Below, piece by piece: positions 8,532-16,414 of a DNA stretch of 37,482 bases; position 1 is the first letter of the stretch, and every line of letters begins with the position of its first letter. The DNA comes from JAQVOO01 sp964524755 (GTDB taxonomy: Bacteria; Spirochaetota; Spirochaetia; Sphaerochaetales; Sphaerochaetaceae). The notes beneath the pieces were generated by a model that was given only the letters and a program-made list of their open reading frames with translations, ran no database searches and was not told where the DNA came from. Made by a program: the position numbers and the translations under genes. The stretch is taken from NCBI GenBank assembly GCA_964524755.1, contig CAZGDR010000015.1, positions 1 through 37,482 of the forward strand. Reading direction: 5' to 3'.

Positions 8532-9394
8532 AAACATGTTATATACCCAAAGACCTAGCTGAGGCCTTACGCATCCGTAAAGAGACAGGGGCCCGCCCCA
8601 TAGCTGGCGGTACAGACCTCATGGTTTCTTACCGCAGGGGAAGTGGTGTTGTACCAAAATTCCCTTGGCCGGTTATGATTATTACGCAACTAGAGGAACT
8701 TAAAGGGATTTCAGAGAAAAATGGAGAGGTGAGCATCTATGCTGGTGCAACCTGCCATGATCTCGAAGATTCTGAGTTAGTTCCGGAACAAGTGCGCCAG
8801 GCAGCAAAACTCATGGGTGCACAATCGTTACGCAATCTCGCTACAATTGGAGGCAATATTTGTAACGCCTCACCCAAAGCCGATTTGCCAGTGCCGCTCA
8901 TTATGATGGATGCACGCGTTGAGTTACGCAGCGCGACAGGTACTCGGCAGATGTTACTCGATGAATTTATTACAGGACCTAAAAAGACAGTCTTGAAAGA
9001 GGATGAGCTGCTTATCCGAGTAATCCTTGAGCAACCTAACATTCCTTATACCTATCTCTGGTATAGGAAAATTGGAACGCGGCGTGCGAATGCAATTAGT
9101 AAACTAAGTATAAGCGCAGCTGTAACCCTCGATGAAAAAGGAAATATTGTTGATTTTCGTTCTGCTAATGGGGCGTCGGGGCCAAAAGTTGCCCGTAGTC
9201 GTCGTGTTGAGGAGATGATAATAGGATTGCCTGCAGAACAGATTGAATCAAAGTTAGTGGCACTACTCGAGGCTTATGATGCGATTTTGTCTCCCCAAGC
9301 TATGCCACAGTATCGTCGTGGTGCAACGCGAAAAATGCTCACATACTTCTTGACTGAGGTCGCAAAACGACCTAGTCAAACGATTATTACGTAA
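8525..9394 (+). CDS. xdhB: Xanthine dehydrogenase, FAD-binding subunit
   Basis: This 289 aa FAD subunit of the CO-dehydrogenase/xanthine dehydrogenase medium-subunit family has the FAD-binding motif AGGTDLMVSYRRG near the N-terminus and ATIGGNICNASPKAD in the middle. Both contact the flavin in this fold. A CO_deh_flav_C-like C-terminal half follows. The length is normal for a stand-alone subunit. It overlaps the 2Fe-2S gene and completes the Mo/2Fe-2S/FAD complex, whose electron acceptor is probably NAD+. A second, more divergent FAD subunit (YgfM) is encoded at 10792. Confidence 0.92.
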   Translation: MVETCYIPKDLAEALRIRKETGARPIAGGTDLMVSYRRGSGVVPKFPWPVMIITQLEELKGISEKNGEVSIYAGATCHDLEDSELVPEQVRQAAKLMGAQSLRNLATIGGNICNASPKADLPVPLIMMDARVELRSATGTRQMLLDEFITGPKKTVLKEDELLIRVILEQPNIPYTYLWYRKIGTRRANAISKLSISAAVTLDEKGNIVDFRSANGASGPKVARSRRVEEMIIGLPAEQIESKLVALLEAYDAILSPQAMPQYRRGATRKMLTYFLTEVAKRPSQTIIT

Positions 9395-9403
9395 GGGGTA
9401 GTT

Positions 9404-10795
9404 ATGCACGATCATAGTATTCTATTAAAAAACATTTTCTGTCTTATGACCGATTCTGCCAAACCCACACTATCGGGAGCCGATGTACTGATGAGTAATG
9501 GAGTGGTTACTCACATTGCTCCTGAGGGGAACTTGAGAACAGCGGAAGCAACGAGAGTAATCGATTGTTCCTCCCATGTGGTTGTTCCTGGATTTGTAAA
9601 TACACATCACCACTTCTTCCAGACGATGACCAGAAATCATCCGGCAGTTCAGAATGCAGAACTGTTTGATTGGTTGAGTTTCTTATATAATGTTTGGAAG
9701 TATATTGACGCGGATGGGGTCTACCATTCTTCACTGCTTGCCATGGGTGAGTTGTTGAAAACAGGATGTACCTGTACTACAGATCACCACTATCTCTATC
9801 CTAAGGGATATGTTGGCGATTTAATGGCTACCCAATTTAGCGCAGCAGATACCTTAGGCATGCGTTTTTCGCCTACCCGTGGCTCTATGTCTCTTAGTAA
9901 AAAAGATGGAGGGTTGCCCCCCGATTCAGTAGTTCAAACCGCTGACGAAATCTTAGAAGACAGTGAACGGGTCATCAGGATGTTTCATGATCCCTCCCCG
10001 ACGGCCATGCACAAGGTTGTATTAGCTCCCTGTAGCCCTTTTAGTGTCACCAAAGAACTGATGCGTGATAGCGCTCGACTAGGGCGCCAGTATGGAGTCT
10101 TCTTGCATACCCACCTAGCGGAAACTAGAGATGAAAATGATTTCTGCCTAGAAATGTATGGTATGCGTCCTCTTGCCCTCATGCAGGAGTGTGAATTGAT
10201 TGGCCCCGATGTGTTTTATGCCCACGGTATCCATTTTAACGATGAAGAATTGAAGATATTAGCTGAAACAGGTTCCTCGATAGCCCATTGTCCTTCTTCG
10301 AACATGCGTCTTGGTTCCGGGATTTGCCGGGTTAAGGAGATGTTGGAAATGGGGATTACTGTTGGTCTAGGTGTTGATGGCTCAGCGTCTAATGACTCTT
10401 CTGATATGTTGGGTGAGATTCGGAATGCTCTGCTTTTACAACGAGTTAAGCATGGGGCTAGCGCCTTAACAACGCGTCAAGCTTTTAAGATGGCCAGTGA
10501 AAATGGGGCTAAGATGCTTAATTTTTCAAATGTCGGAAAATTAGAGGAAAATTGGGCTGCAGATGCTGCGATATTTAATGTCCACACCTTAGCGTATGCT
10601 GGTTCCCTATCGGACCCGGTTGCAGCAATCCTATTTTGTGGTGACAATCATACTACAGATTATACTATTGTCAACGGACAGGTGGTAGTCGATAAGGGAC
10701 AGTTGGTTGGAGTTGAAGAAGAAGAATTGTTCCATAAAGCCAATGCAATTAGTCAAGAAATGCTCGCTAAAGCCGAGCGTAAGGAGGAGGTATGA
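9404..10795 (+). CDS. 8-oxoguanine deaminase-type amidohydrolase
   Basis: This 463 aa member of the ATZ/TRZ amidohydrolase subfamily has the metal HxH (His68/His70) in VNTHHHFFQTMTR, TTDHHYLYP, the HTHLAET pair, HCPSSNMRLGSG and GLGVDGSASND. These motifs match 8-oxoguanine deaminases, which convert 8-oxoguanine to urate and ammonia, more closely than E. coli GuaD or SsnA. Related enzymes act on hydroxyatrazine-type triazines, so the substrate call is probable and not certain. It starts 10 bp after the FAD subunit and overlaps ygfM by 4 bp, placing it inside the purine operon. Its product would feed directly into urate degradation. It shares ancestry with SsnA (3325) but is clearly a different subgroup. 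Confidence 0.82.
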   Translation: MHDHSILLKNIFCLMTDSAKPTLSGADVLMSNGVVTHIAPEGNLRTAEATRVIDCSSHVVVPGFVNTHHHFFQTMTRNHPAVQNAELFDWLSFLYNVWKYIDADGVYHSSLLAMGELLKTGCTCTTDHHYLYPKGYVGDLMATQFSAADTLGMRFSPTRGSMSLSKKDGGLPPDSVVQTADEILEDSERVIRMFHDPSPTAMHKVVLAPCSPFSVTKELMRDSARLGRQYGVFLHTHLAETRDENDFCLEMYGMRPLALMQECELIGPDVFYAHGIHFNDEELKILAETGSSIAHCPSSNMRLGSGICRVKEMLEMGITVGLGVDGSASNDSSDMLGEIRNALLLQRVKHGASALTTRQAFKMASENGAKMLNFSNVGKLEENWAADAAIFNVHTLAYAGSLSDPVAAILFCGDNHTTDYTIVNGQVVVDKGQLVGVEEEELFHKANAISQEMLAKAERKEEV

Positions 10796-11637
10796 TTACC
10801 GAATTTATTCGAACGACCTCATTACAGGAATCCTTGTTAGCCATACAGAAAGCTGGTGAAGGGAGCGCCTTCCTTGCCGGAGGGACAGAAATCCAACGCT
10901 TAGGTTCTTCAATCGCGTGTACAAAAGTGGTCTCACTTAAAAACTTAGAACTCTCCACTATAGAAGAGCAAAAAGGAGTTGTGTCCCTTGGTGCGATGGT
11001 TACGTTCCAAGAAGCTCTAGGTTGTGATCTTGTCCCCACATACTTTAAAGATGCGTTACGTTTTTGTGGTTCTCAAACCCGTAGAAATATGGCAACCATT
11101 GGTGGCAATATTGCATTAAGACGTGATGATTCTTATTTGCTTCCCACCTTGATCGCTGCAAAAGCACGATTAGTGTTAGGAGATATCGCCAATAATGGTA
11201 CATACACTGAGGAAAATATTCCAATTAGAGAATACCATTCATTTAGAGAACATTTTGAGGGAAGTTTGATTTTAGGCATTATACTCAACAAACCACAACG
11301 CTTCGTTGCCTCAGAGCGCTTTGCTCGCACAGCACAAAGTCCGGCTGCTATCACGGTCTCATTTGGGGCCGATATTTCCAATGGCACTCCCCATGATATT
11401 CGTATCTGTGCGGCCATTAAAGGGAGTGGCGTGGTACGATTGGTAGCCGTCGAGAACGGTATTTCTAATGGACAGTATCACACCCCTGAAGATGCGGCAA
11501 CGCAGGCTGGGCTGGATATAGCTTTTACCGATGATATTACGGGCAGTGCTGCCTATAAAAAGTACTTGCTGGGAACAGCCGTTTCTGATCTCTACCGAAT
11601 ATGTCTGGAGACAATCGGAAAAGGGGGTACCGCATGA
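10792..11637 (+). CDS. ygfM: YgfM-like FAD-binding subunit, partner of XdhD
   Basis: This 281 aa FAD-domain protein resembles E. coli YgfM (259 aa), the putative FAD subunit of the 'selenate reductase' XdhD complex. It keeps LAGGTEIQRLG and MATIGGNIALRRDDSYLLP, where YgfM has the equivalent GGEIAARQEES, and the family ending SAAYKKYLLGTAVSDLY. It is more divergent from the canonical FAD subunit at 8525 than that subunit is from other xanthine dehydrogenases. It is translationally coupled on both sides by 4-bp ATGA overlaps with the upstream deaminase and downstream xdhD. It probably transfers electrons between XdhD and YgfK or NAD(P). Confidence 0.88.
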   Translation: MITEFIRTTSLQESLLAIQKAGEGSAFLAGGTEIQRLGSSIACTKVVSLKNLELSTIEEQKGVVSLGAMVTFQEALGCDLVPTYFKDALRFCGSQTRRNMATIGGNIALRRDDSYLLPTLIAAKARLVLGDIANNGTYTEENIPIREYHSFREHFEGSLILGIILNKPQRFVASERFARTAQSPAAITVSFGADISNGTPHDIRICAAIKGSGVVRLVAVENGISNGQYHTPEDAATQAGLDIAFTDDITGSAAYKKYLLGTAVSDLYRICLETIGKGGTA

Positions 11638-14513
11638 TTGTGAAATGTATAGTAAATGGAAAACAAATTTCAAAAAATATTGAACCAGGTGAAACTTTAC
11701 GTACGTTTTTAGTAGGATTAGGGCATTTTGCCGTCCGCGATAGCGATGACGGTGAAGGTTTTACTGGGAGTGATACCGTACTGGTTAATGATGTTCCCGT
11801 CTATGCTAACCTCATGCTTGCCCTTGAAGCCGAAGGGGCTACTATCAGGACACCCGATTCTTTGGCACAAGGAGGTCAGTTAACTCCTGTTCAAACGGCC
11901 ATGATTGATGCCGGAATTGTACAATCTGCTTATAATGCTCCCGCTGCTGCTCTCTTACTGACTTGGTTGTTGGAGCACAATCCGAATCCTTCAAGAGAAG
12001 AGATTCAAGATGCCCTTTCTGGTATCTTTATACGTGATGCTGGATACGAACACTATTACCTTGCAGTTGAGCTAGCTAAAGAGAAGATAGCTCATGGAAC
12101 ATACAAGAGTACTATTGCTCCAGAATTCCGTGATAACCTCTCTTATATCGGAAAGGTAAAGCCTAAAGTCGATGGTCGACAGTTAGTTGCCGGTTGGAAA
12201 TCATTTGTTGAAGACCGAGCAGATCCAGAGGCTTGTGCCCTCGTCATGTTGCGCAGTCCTCACGCGCATGCCTATATCACTAATATTGATACGACTGCCG
12301 CTTTGGCGATGCCTGGTGTAATTTCAATTATTACTGCAGAAAATTGCCCCGATGTCTTTTATATGTCAGCTGGACAGGGTAATCCTGAACCTTCTCCATA
12401 TGACCGCCGTCTATTTAACTGGAAGGTACGCCATGTGGGAGATCGAGTGGCAGCCATCGTAGCTGAGACTGAAGCTGAAGCTCAGGCGGCTAAGGCTAAG
12501 ATAGTAGTGGAGTACGATGTCTTGGACCCAGTGTTCACCGTTGAGGACGCTATGGCTGAAGGTGCTCCTATTGTTCAAAATGGAAAAGCTGAATATTTGA
12601 GTGGTGCTCCAAAAGATTTAGCAGAATATAATAAAAACGTAGACCCTCGTGAAGGGAAAATAATATACCCTTTCCCCTTGCATGCTGATAATCGTCGGAA
12701 TGTGGCTGCTGCAGCTCATGGGGCGATTGGTGATGTTGAACAAGGGTTTGCTGAAGCCGAGACGGTGATCGAGAGAACCTATCAGACCAGCCAGATTCAA
12801 TGTACGCCTCTAGAACCCCATATTGTCTATACGAAAATTGATAATGACCGCCTAGTTATCCATGCTTCGACGCAAGTCCCGTTTCATACCCGTCGTATCG
12901 TAGCTCGAATCTGCGGGATTGATGAAAATAAAGTACATGTTATTAAGGAGAAGGTGGGGGGAGGTTATGGCTCAAAACAGGACATTCTAGTCGAAGATGT
13001 CGCCGGTTATGCCACGTGGATTACTCGACGTCCTATCCTCTATCGAAATACTCGGGAGGAAGAGTTTATTGCCAATAGTACTCGTCACCCCATGCGTGTA
13101 ACGGTGAAAATGGGAGCTCGTAAAGATGGACAGCTCACTGCCGTCTATATGGATGTACGGGCTAATACCGGCCCATACGGCAACCATTGTCTTACTGTAC
13201 CTATGAATGCGTGTTCAAAGACCTTACCATTACTCAATTGTCCGAATATGAAATTTGATGTTACCACCTATTATACTAATATTCCTCCTACTGGTGCCTA
13301 TCAGGGATATGGGGCTCCGAAAGGTTCGTATGCTCTTATGACCTGTTTAGCTGAAATGGCAGAGGCGGTCGGCGTGGATGTGCTGGAAATGGCTAAAGCA
13401 AACCATGTCGAGCGAGGATTCATGTTGGAAATTCTCAAAAGCCTAGGAGAAGGGCGTGAAGGAACAGTCGTGCCAGTTGGTAGTTGTGGTTTAAGGAAAG
13501 CGCTAGACGAAGGGGCTCGCATGATTGATTGGGGTAAGAAAGAGGTTTCAGATGATCCCAATTGGCGTATTGGAAAAGGGTTTGCCATGATTCAACAAGG
13601 ATCAGGTCTTCCTGGTCTCGATCACTCGATGTGTGATGTGGTGATGAATACCGATGGAACCTTCATGATCCATAGCGGAGGAAGTGATTTAGGGACTGGT
13701 TTAGATACCATTAGTGTCAAATGCGTGAGCGAGGTGATGTGTGTCGAAATGGATAAGGTTTCCATCATTTCTGGAGATACCGATAATACCATGTTCGACA
13801 CAGGTGCCTATGCCTCCAGTGGAACCTATTTTTCAGGTAATGCTACGTTGAAAGCAGCTTTAAATCTGAAAGAGAAGGTCTTAGCTGAAGCAGCATTACA
13901 AATGGGAGAGAAAGTTGCTGATCTCGATGTACAAGCCCCAGGAGTGGTTAAATCGAGTAAAACAGGTAAAGAGCTTCCGTATGCAACTCTCATCCATTTT
14001 GCAGTTTCAGGAGTAGGACGGGGGCAGTTGGTTGGGTATGGTTCTTTCGCCACAAACAATGCTGCGATTCCCTATGGTGCCCATTTTGCTCAGGTTGCTG
14101 TACACGTAAAGACCGGAGCCGTTAAAGTCCAAAAATTCTATGCATTACAAGATGCAGGGACGCCTATCAATCCTGAATTAGCTCTCTGTCAAATGTATGG
14201 TGCAGCACTCAAGTCGATTGGTCACACGCTGTACGAAGATATGGTATTAGATGCTGAAGGAAATTGCTTGGCACCTGACTTTACCCGTTATGGTGTTCCC
14301 ATGATGAGTGAATCTCCTGAGGATTTTAAAGCGATTCTGATTGATGAAGATGATGAGTTTGGCCCTTATGGGGCAAAATCAATCAGTGAGATTGCTACCA
14401 ACGGAGCAGCTCCAGCAATTGCCAATGCGATTCATGATGCTGTAGGGGTCTGGGTACGATCTTGGCCTTTCACTGCTGAAAAAATCCTAAAAGCGATGGG
14501 TAAATTTACCTGA
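11634..14513 (+). CDS. xdhD: XdhD, molybdenum hydroxylase with degenerate 2Fe-2S domain
   Basis: This 959 aa protein is co-linear with E. coli XdhD (956 aa). The start is taken at 11634, behind AAGGGGG and overlapping the ygfM stop by 4 bp; an in-frame codon at 11601 lacks a ribosome-binding site. The N-terminal 150 residues have the xanthine dehydrogenase 2Fe-2S fold but have lost the cluster cysteines: the first motif reads RDSDDGEGFTGSD, the second QSAYNAP, the third IRDAGYEHY. The molybdenum domain is intact, with GGGYGSKQ (442-449), YQGYGAPKG, and GPYGAKSISE, where Glu919 aligns with the catalytic base. The family is linked to labile-selenium cofactor genes in other genomes. The reaction is unproven; purine oxidation or urate reduction with YgfM and YgfK is plausible. 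It is the last gene of the operon. Confidence 0.94.
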   Translation: MIVKCIVNGKQISKNIEPGETLRTFLVGLGHFAVRDSDDGEGFTGSDTVLVNDVPVYANLMLALEAEGATIRTPDSLAQGGQLTPVQTAMIDAGIVQSAYNAPAAALLLTWLLEHNPNPSREEIQDALSGIFIRDAGYEHYYLAVELAKEKIAHGTYKSTIAPEFRDNLSYIGKVKPKVDGRQLVAGWKSFVEDRADPEACALVMLRSPHAHAYITNIDTTAALAMPGVISIITAENCPDVFYMSAGQGNPEPSPYDRRLFNWKVRHVGDRVAAIVAETEAEAQAAKAKIVVEYDVLDPVFTVEDAMAEGAPIVQNGKAEYLSGAPKDLAEYNKNVDPREGKIIYPFPLHADNRRNVAAAAHGAIGDVEQGFAEAETVIERTYQTSQIQCTPLEPHIVYTKIDNDRLVIHASTQVPFHTRRIVARICGIDENKVHVIKEKVGGGYGSKQDILVEDVAGYATWITRRPILYRNTREEEFIANSTRHPMRVTVKMGARKDGQLTAVYMDVRANTGPYGNHCLTVPMNACSKTLPLLNCPNMKFDVTTYYTNIPPTGAYQGYGAPKGSYALMTCLAEMAEAVGVDVLEMAKANHVERGFMLEILKSLGEGREGTVVPVGSCGLRKALDEGARMIDWGKKEVSDDPNWRIGKGFAMIQQGSGLPGLDHSMCDVVMNTDGTFMIHSGGSDLGTGLDTISVKCVSEVMCVEMDKVSIISGDTDNTMFDTGAYASSGTYFSGNATLKAALNLKEKVLAEAALQMGEKVADLDVQAPGVVKSSKTGKELPYATLIHFAVSGVGRGQLVGYGSFATNNAAIPYGAHFAQVAVHVKTGAVKVQKFYALQDAGTPINPELALCQMYGAALKSIGHTLYEDMVLDAEGNCLAPDFTRYGVPMMSESPEDFKAILIDEDDEFGPYGAKSISEIATNGAAPAIANAIHDAVGVWVRSWPFTAEKILKAMGKFT

Positions 14514-14530
14514 TTCAACATGGTATAGGT

Positions 14531-14561
14531 GATTGAACTCTCCGTTATGGGGAGTTCAATC
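14531..14561 (+). terminator. Strong hairpin after xdhD
   Basis: A 13-bp stem with one G-U pair (gattgaactctcc, 14531-14543, with ggggagttcaatc, 14549-14561) and a 5-nt loop begins 17 bp after the xdhD stop. It lacks a U-tract, so it may be an atypical terminator or an mRNA 3'-end stabiliser. The operator repeat for ygeW begins 2 bp after it. Confidence 0.5.
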
Positions 14562-14562
14562 C

Positions 14563-14579
14563 TGCAACAACTTGCAACA
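14563..14579. promoter_or_regulatory. Direct-repeat operator candidate upstream of ygeW
   Basis: TGCAACA-N3-TGCAACA with a 10-bp period (14563-14569 and 14573-14579). This is the reverse-complement arrangement of the repeat at 47-65. The centre lies 38 bp before the first base of the -10 box, against 39 bp for ygfK. Confidence 0.55.
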
Positions 14580-14585
14580 AAATCC

Positions 14586-14614
14586 TAGACTATCTCCTAG
14601 CCTCATGCTATAAT
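14586..14614 (+). promoter_or_regulatory. ygeW promoter, extended -10
   Basis: TGCTATAAT (14606-14614) is a consensus extended -10. The -35 position (TAGACT, 14586-14591, 17-bp spacer) is weak. A weak -35 with an adjacent upstream repeat fits activator dependence. Confidence 0.6.
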
Positions 14615-14659
14615 TCTCATGTCGAATAGAAAATAACTATTGTAACCATCGGAGGATTT

Positions 14660-15859
14660 ATGAAAGACACTGCCAACATCAAAAAGATGATTGAGGATCT
14701 GAAAAGGTTGAAGACTCAGGATATGTACCTCAATGATTTTTTCCACACTTGGAAAGAAAGTGACGATGAAATTGCTGCGACTTTCGCTGTAGCCGAAATT
14801 TTACGTGCTATGCGTGAGAATAATATCTCGCCCAAAGTGTTCGAAAGCGGATTAGGTATTTCAATCTTCCGTGACAACTCTACAAGGACCCGTTTTAGCT
14901 TCGCCAGTGCCTGTAATATGTTAGGTCTCGAAGTACAAGATTTGGATGAAGAGTCGAGCCAGATTGCACACGGTGAGACCGTTCGTGAAACGGCTAACAT
15001 GGTCTCCTTCATGGCTGATGTGATTGGAATACGTGATGATATGTATATTGGAAAAGGCCATGCCTATATGCAAGAAGTGGCCGATGCTGTGCAAGAAGGG
15101 TATGATGATGGAGTCCTTGAGCAACGACCTACCGTAATAAATCTGCAATGTGATATCGATCACCCAACCCAGTCCATGGCTGACATGCTCCACTTAATAA
15201 ATCATTTTGGAGGGGTAGAAAACCTCAAAGGTAAAAAACTAGCCATGACATGGGCCTATAGTCCTTCTTATGGAAAACCTCTTTCTGTCCCACAGGGGAT
15301 TATTGGTCTATTTACTCGCTTCGGTATGGACGTAGTCTTAGCCCATCCTGAAGGGTACAATGTAATGAGCGAAGTTGAAGATGTTGCCAAGGAAAATGCT
15401 AAAAAATCTGGTGGTTCTTACAGTCGGGTAAATAGCATGGAAGAGGCCTTCAAAGATGCTGACATTGTCTATCCAAAGAGCTGGGCTCCTTTTGCTGTAA
15501 TGGAAGAGCGTACCCAAATGGTGAGTGAAGGGCGTTTTGATGCACTCAAAGAACTTGAAGAGCGTTGTTTGTTAAACAACAAAAAATTCAAGGATTGGGA
15601 ATGTACCGAGGAGCTCATGGCGAAGACAAAGGAAGGAAAAGCTCTGTATATGCACTGTCTCCCGGCTGACATTACCGATGTCAGTTGTAAAGAGGGTGAA
15701 GTTGCTGCTTCTGTCTTTGAACGCTACAGAATCCCTCTCTATAAAGAAGCCTCATACAAACCATACATTATTGCAGCTATGATATTCCTCGCTAAGTTTA
15801 AGAACCCGACCGAGAAACTTACTGAGATACTCAACGCAGCCAGGAAAAGAGTTGACTAA
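14660..15859 (+). CDS. ygeW: YgeW-type knotted transcarbamylase
   Basis: This 399 aa protein matches E. coli YgeW (396 aa) throughout. It has the carbamoyl-phosphate loop FRDNSTRTRFS (70-80), HPTQSMAD (His168 onwards) and HCLPADI (332-338), the three classic carbamoyltransferase motifs. YgeW proteins form a separate transcarbamylase group ('UTCase') with a trefoil knot and an unidentified or disputed amino substrate. In purine-degrading clusters it is thought to act in the catabolic direction, phosphorolysing a ureido compound to carbamoyl phosphate for ATP formation by carbamate kinase. No carbamate kinase or ygeX lies in this window. It has its own promoter (14586-14614) and a GGAGGA ribosome-binding site. 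It is not an ordinary ornithine or aspartate carbamoyltransferase. Confidence 0.94.
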   Translation: MKDTANIKKMIEDLKRLKTQDMYLNDFFHTWKESDDEIAATFAVAEILRAMRENNISPKVFESGLGISIFRDNSTRTRFSFASACNMLGLEVQDLDEESSQIAHGETVRETANMVSFMADVIGIRDDMYIGKGHAYMQEVADAVQEGYDDGVLEQRPTVINLQCDIDHPTQSMADMLHLINHFGGVENLKGKKLAMTWAYSPSYGKPLSVPQGIIGLFTRFGMDVVLAHPEGYNVMSEVEDVAKENAKKSGGSYSRVNSMEEAFKDADIVYPKSWAPFAVMEERTQMVSEGRFDALKELEERCLLNNKKFKDWECTEELMAKTKEGKALYMHCLPADITDVSCKEGEVAASVFERYRIPLYKEASYKPYIIAAMIFLAKFKNPTEKLTEILNAARKRVD

Positions 15860-15872
15860 GCAAGATATACAT

Positions 15873-15894
15873 AATCCCGGCAGGTGCCGGGATT
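15873..15894. terminator. Bidirectional terminator between ygeW and DUF4190 gene
   Basis: A perfect 9-bp GC-rich stem (aatcccggc/gccgggatt, 4-nt loop) is followed by a short AGCTTT on the + strand and an AT-rich run on the - strand. It sits between two convergent genes. Confidence 0.7.
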
Positions 15895-15898
15895 AGCT

Positions 15899-16288
15899 TT
15901 AAAACCAGAATCGATGATACATCATTGTTGGTCTGAAATTATTACTGGGAAATCTAGAGAACGAGCCCATCATTCCCGAAAAACGAACGAGCATAATGAT
16001 GGTAACAATAAGGGCTAATACCGAGAGTACCAGTCCAATAATTGAGAGAACTTTGCCTGAATGGGCTAACGAATTTTCACCGCGCCGGGCCGACATCGAA
16101 ACTTGATACAATCCAATCGTACCCAAAATGATACCCACTAAGCCACCTAAACCAAATAATTGGAAAGGTGAAATCACCGCTACAATCCCCAAAACTAAAG
16201 CAGCGATTGCATGGCCATCAGTTTTAGGAGTTGGAATTGTTTTTTGAGGTACAATTTCCTCTTTTCGTTCAGTATCTTGTGTATCCAT
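15899..16288 (-). CDS. Small DUF4190-type membrane protein
   Basis: This 129 aa protein has a charged, proline-containing cytoplasmic N-terminus of about 25 residues and then hydrophobic segments at roughly 26-62 (with a Gly-rich GLGGLVGIILGTIGL) and 79-102. The segment beginning DGHAIAALVLGI and the short loop between membrane spans fit the DUF4190 family, whose function is unknown. The start is supported by GGAGGA just upstream on the reverse strand. It is transcribed divergently from ade and convergently toward ygeW. Nothing ties it specifically to purine metabolism. Confidence 0.8.
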   Translation of the reverse strand: MDTQDTERKEEIVPQKTIPTPKTDGHAIAALVLGIVAVISPFQLFGLGGLVGIILGTIGLYQVSMSARRGENSLAHSGKVLSIIGLVLSVLALIVTIIMLVRFSGMMGSFSRFPSNNFRPTMMYHRFWF

Positions 16289-16346
16289 AGGTTCCTCCTA
16301 AGAAAACTATCTTTCATTAAAAAATGTACTGCTAAGGTGTGAAAAC

Positions 16347-16372
16347 GGCAAGTATTATAGTCTTAACTTGCC
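16347..16372. promoter_or_regulatory. Divergent promoter within an inverted repeat (DUF4190/ade)
   Basis: A 7-bp inverted repeat (ggcaagt, 16347-16353, and acttgcc, 16366-16372) flanks ATTATA. This reads as a perfect TATAAT on the - strand (16354-16359), with TTCATA 18 bp upstream at 16378-16383. The same AT core gives TATTAT (16353-16358) on the + strand toward ade. The geometry suits an operator controlling one or both genes. It is based on pattern only. Confidence 0.4.
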
Positions 16373-16414
16373 TCCTGTATGAAGCGGTGGTACTCTGATA
16401 TAAGGAGGCATCTT

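Noticed and set aside
16379..16414. ATG at 16379 as the adenine deaminase start
   Set aside because: It has no ribosome-binding site and includes the AAGGAGG that serves the ATG at 16415.
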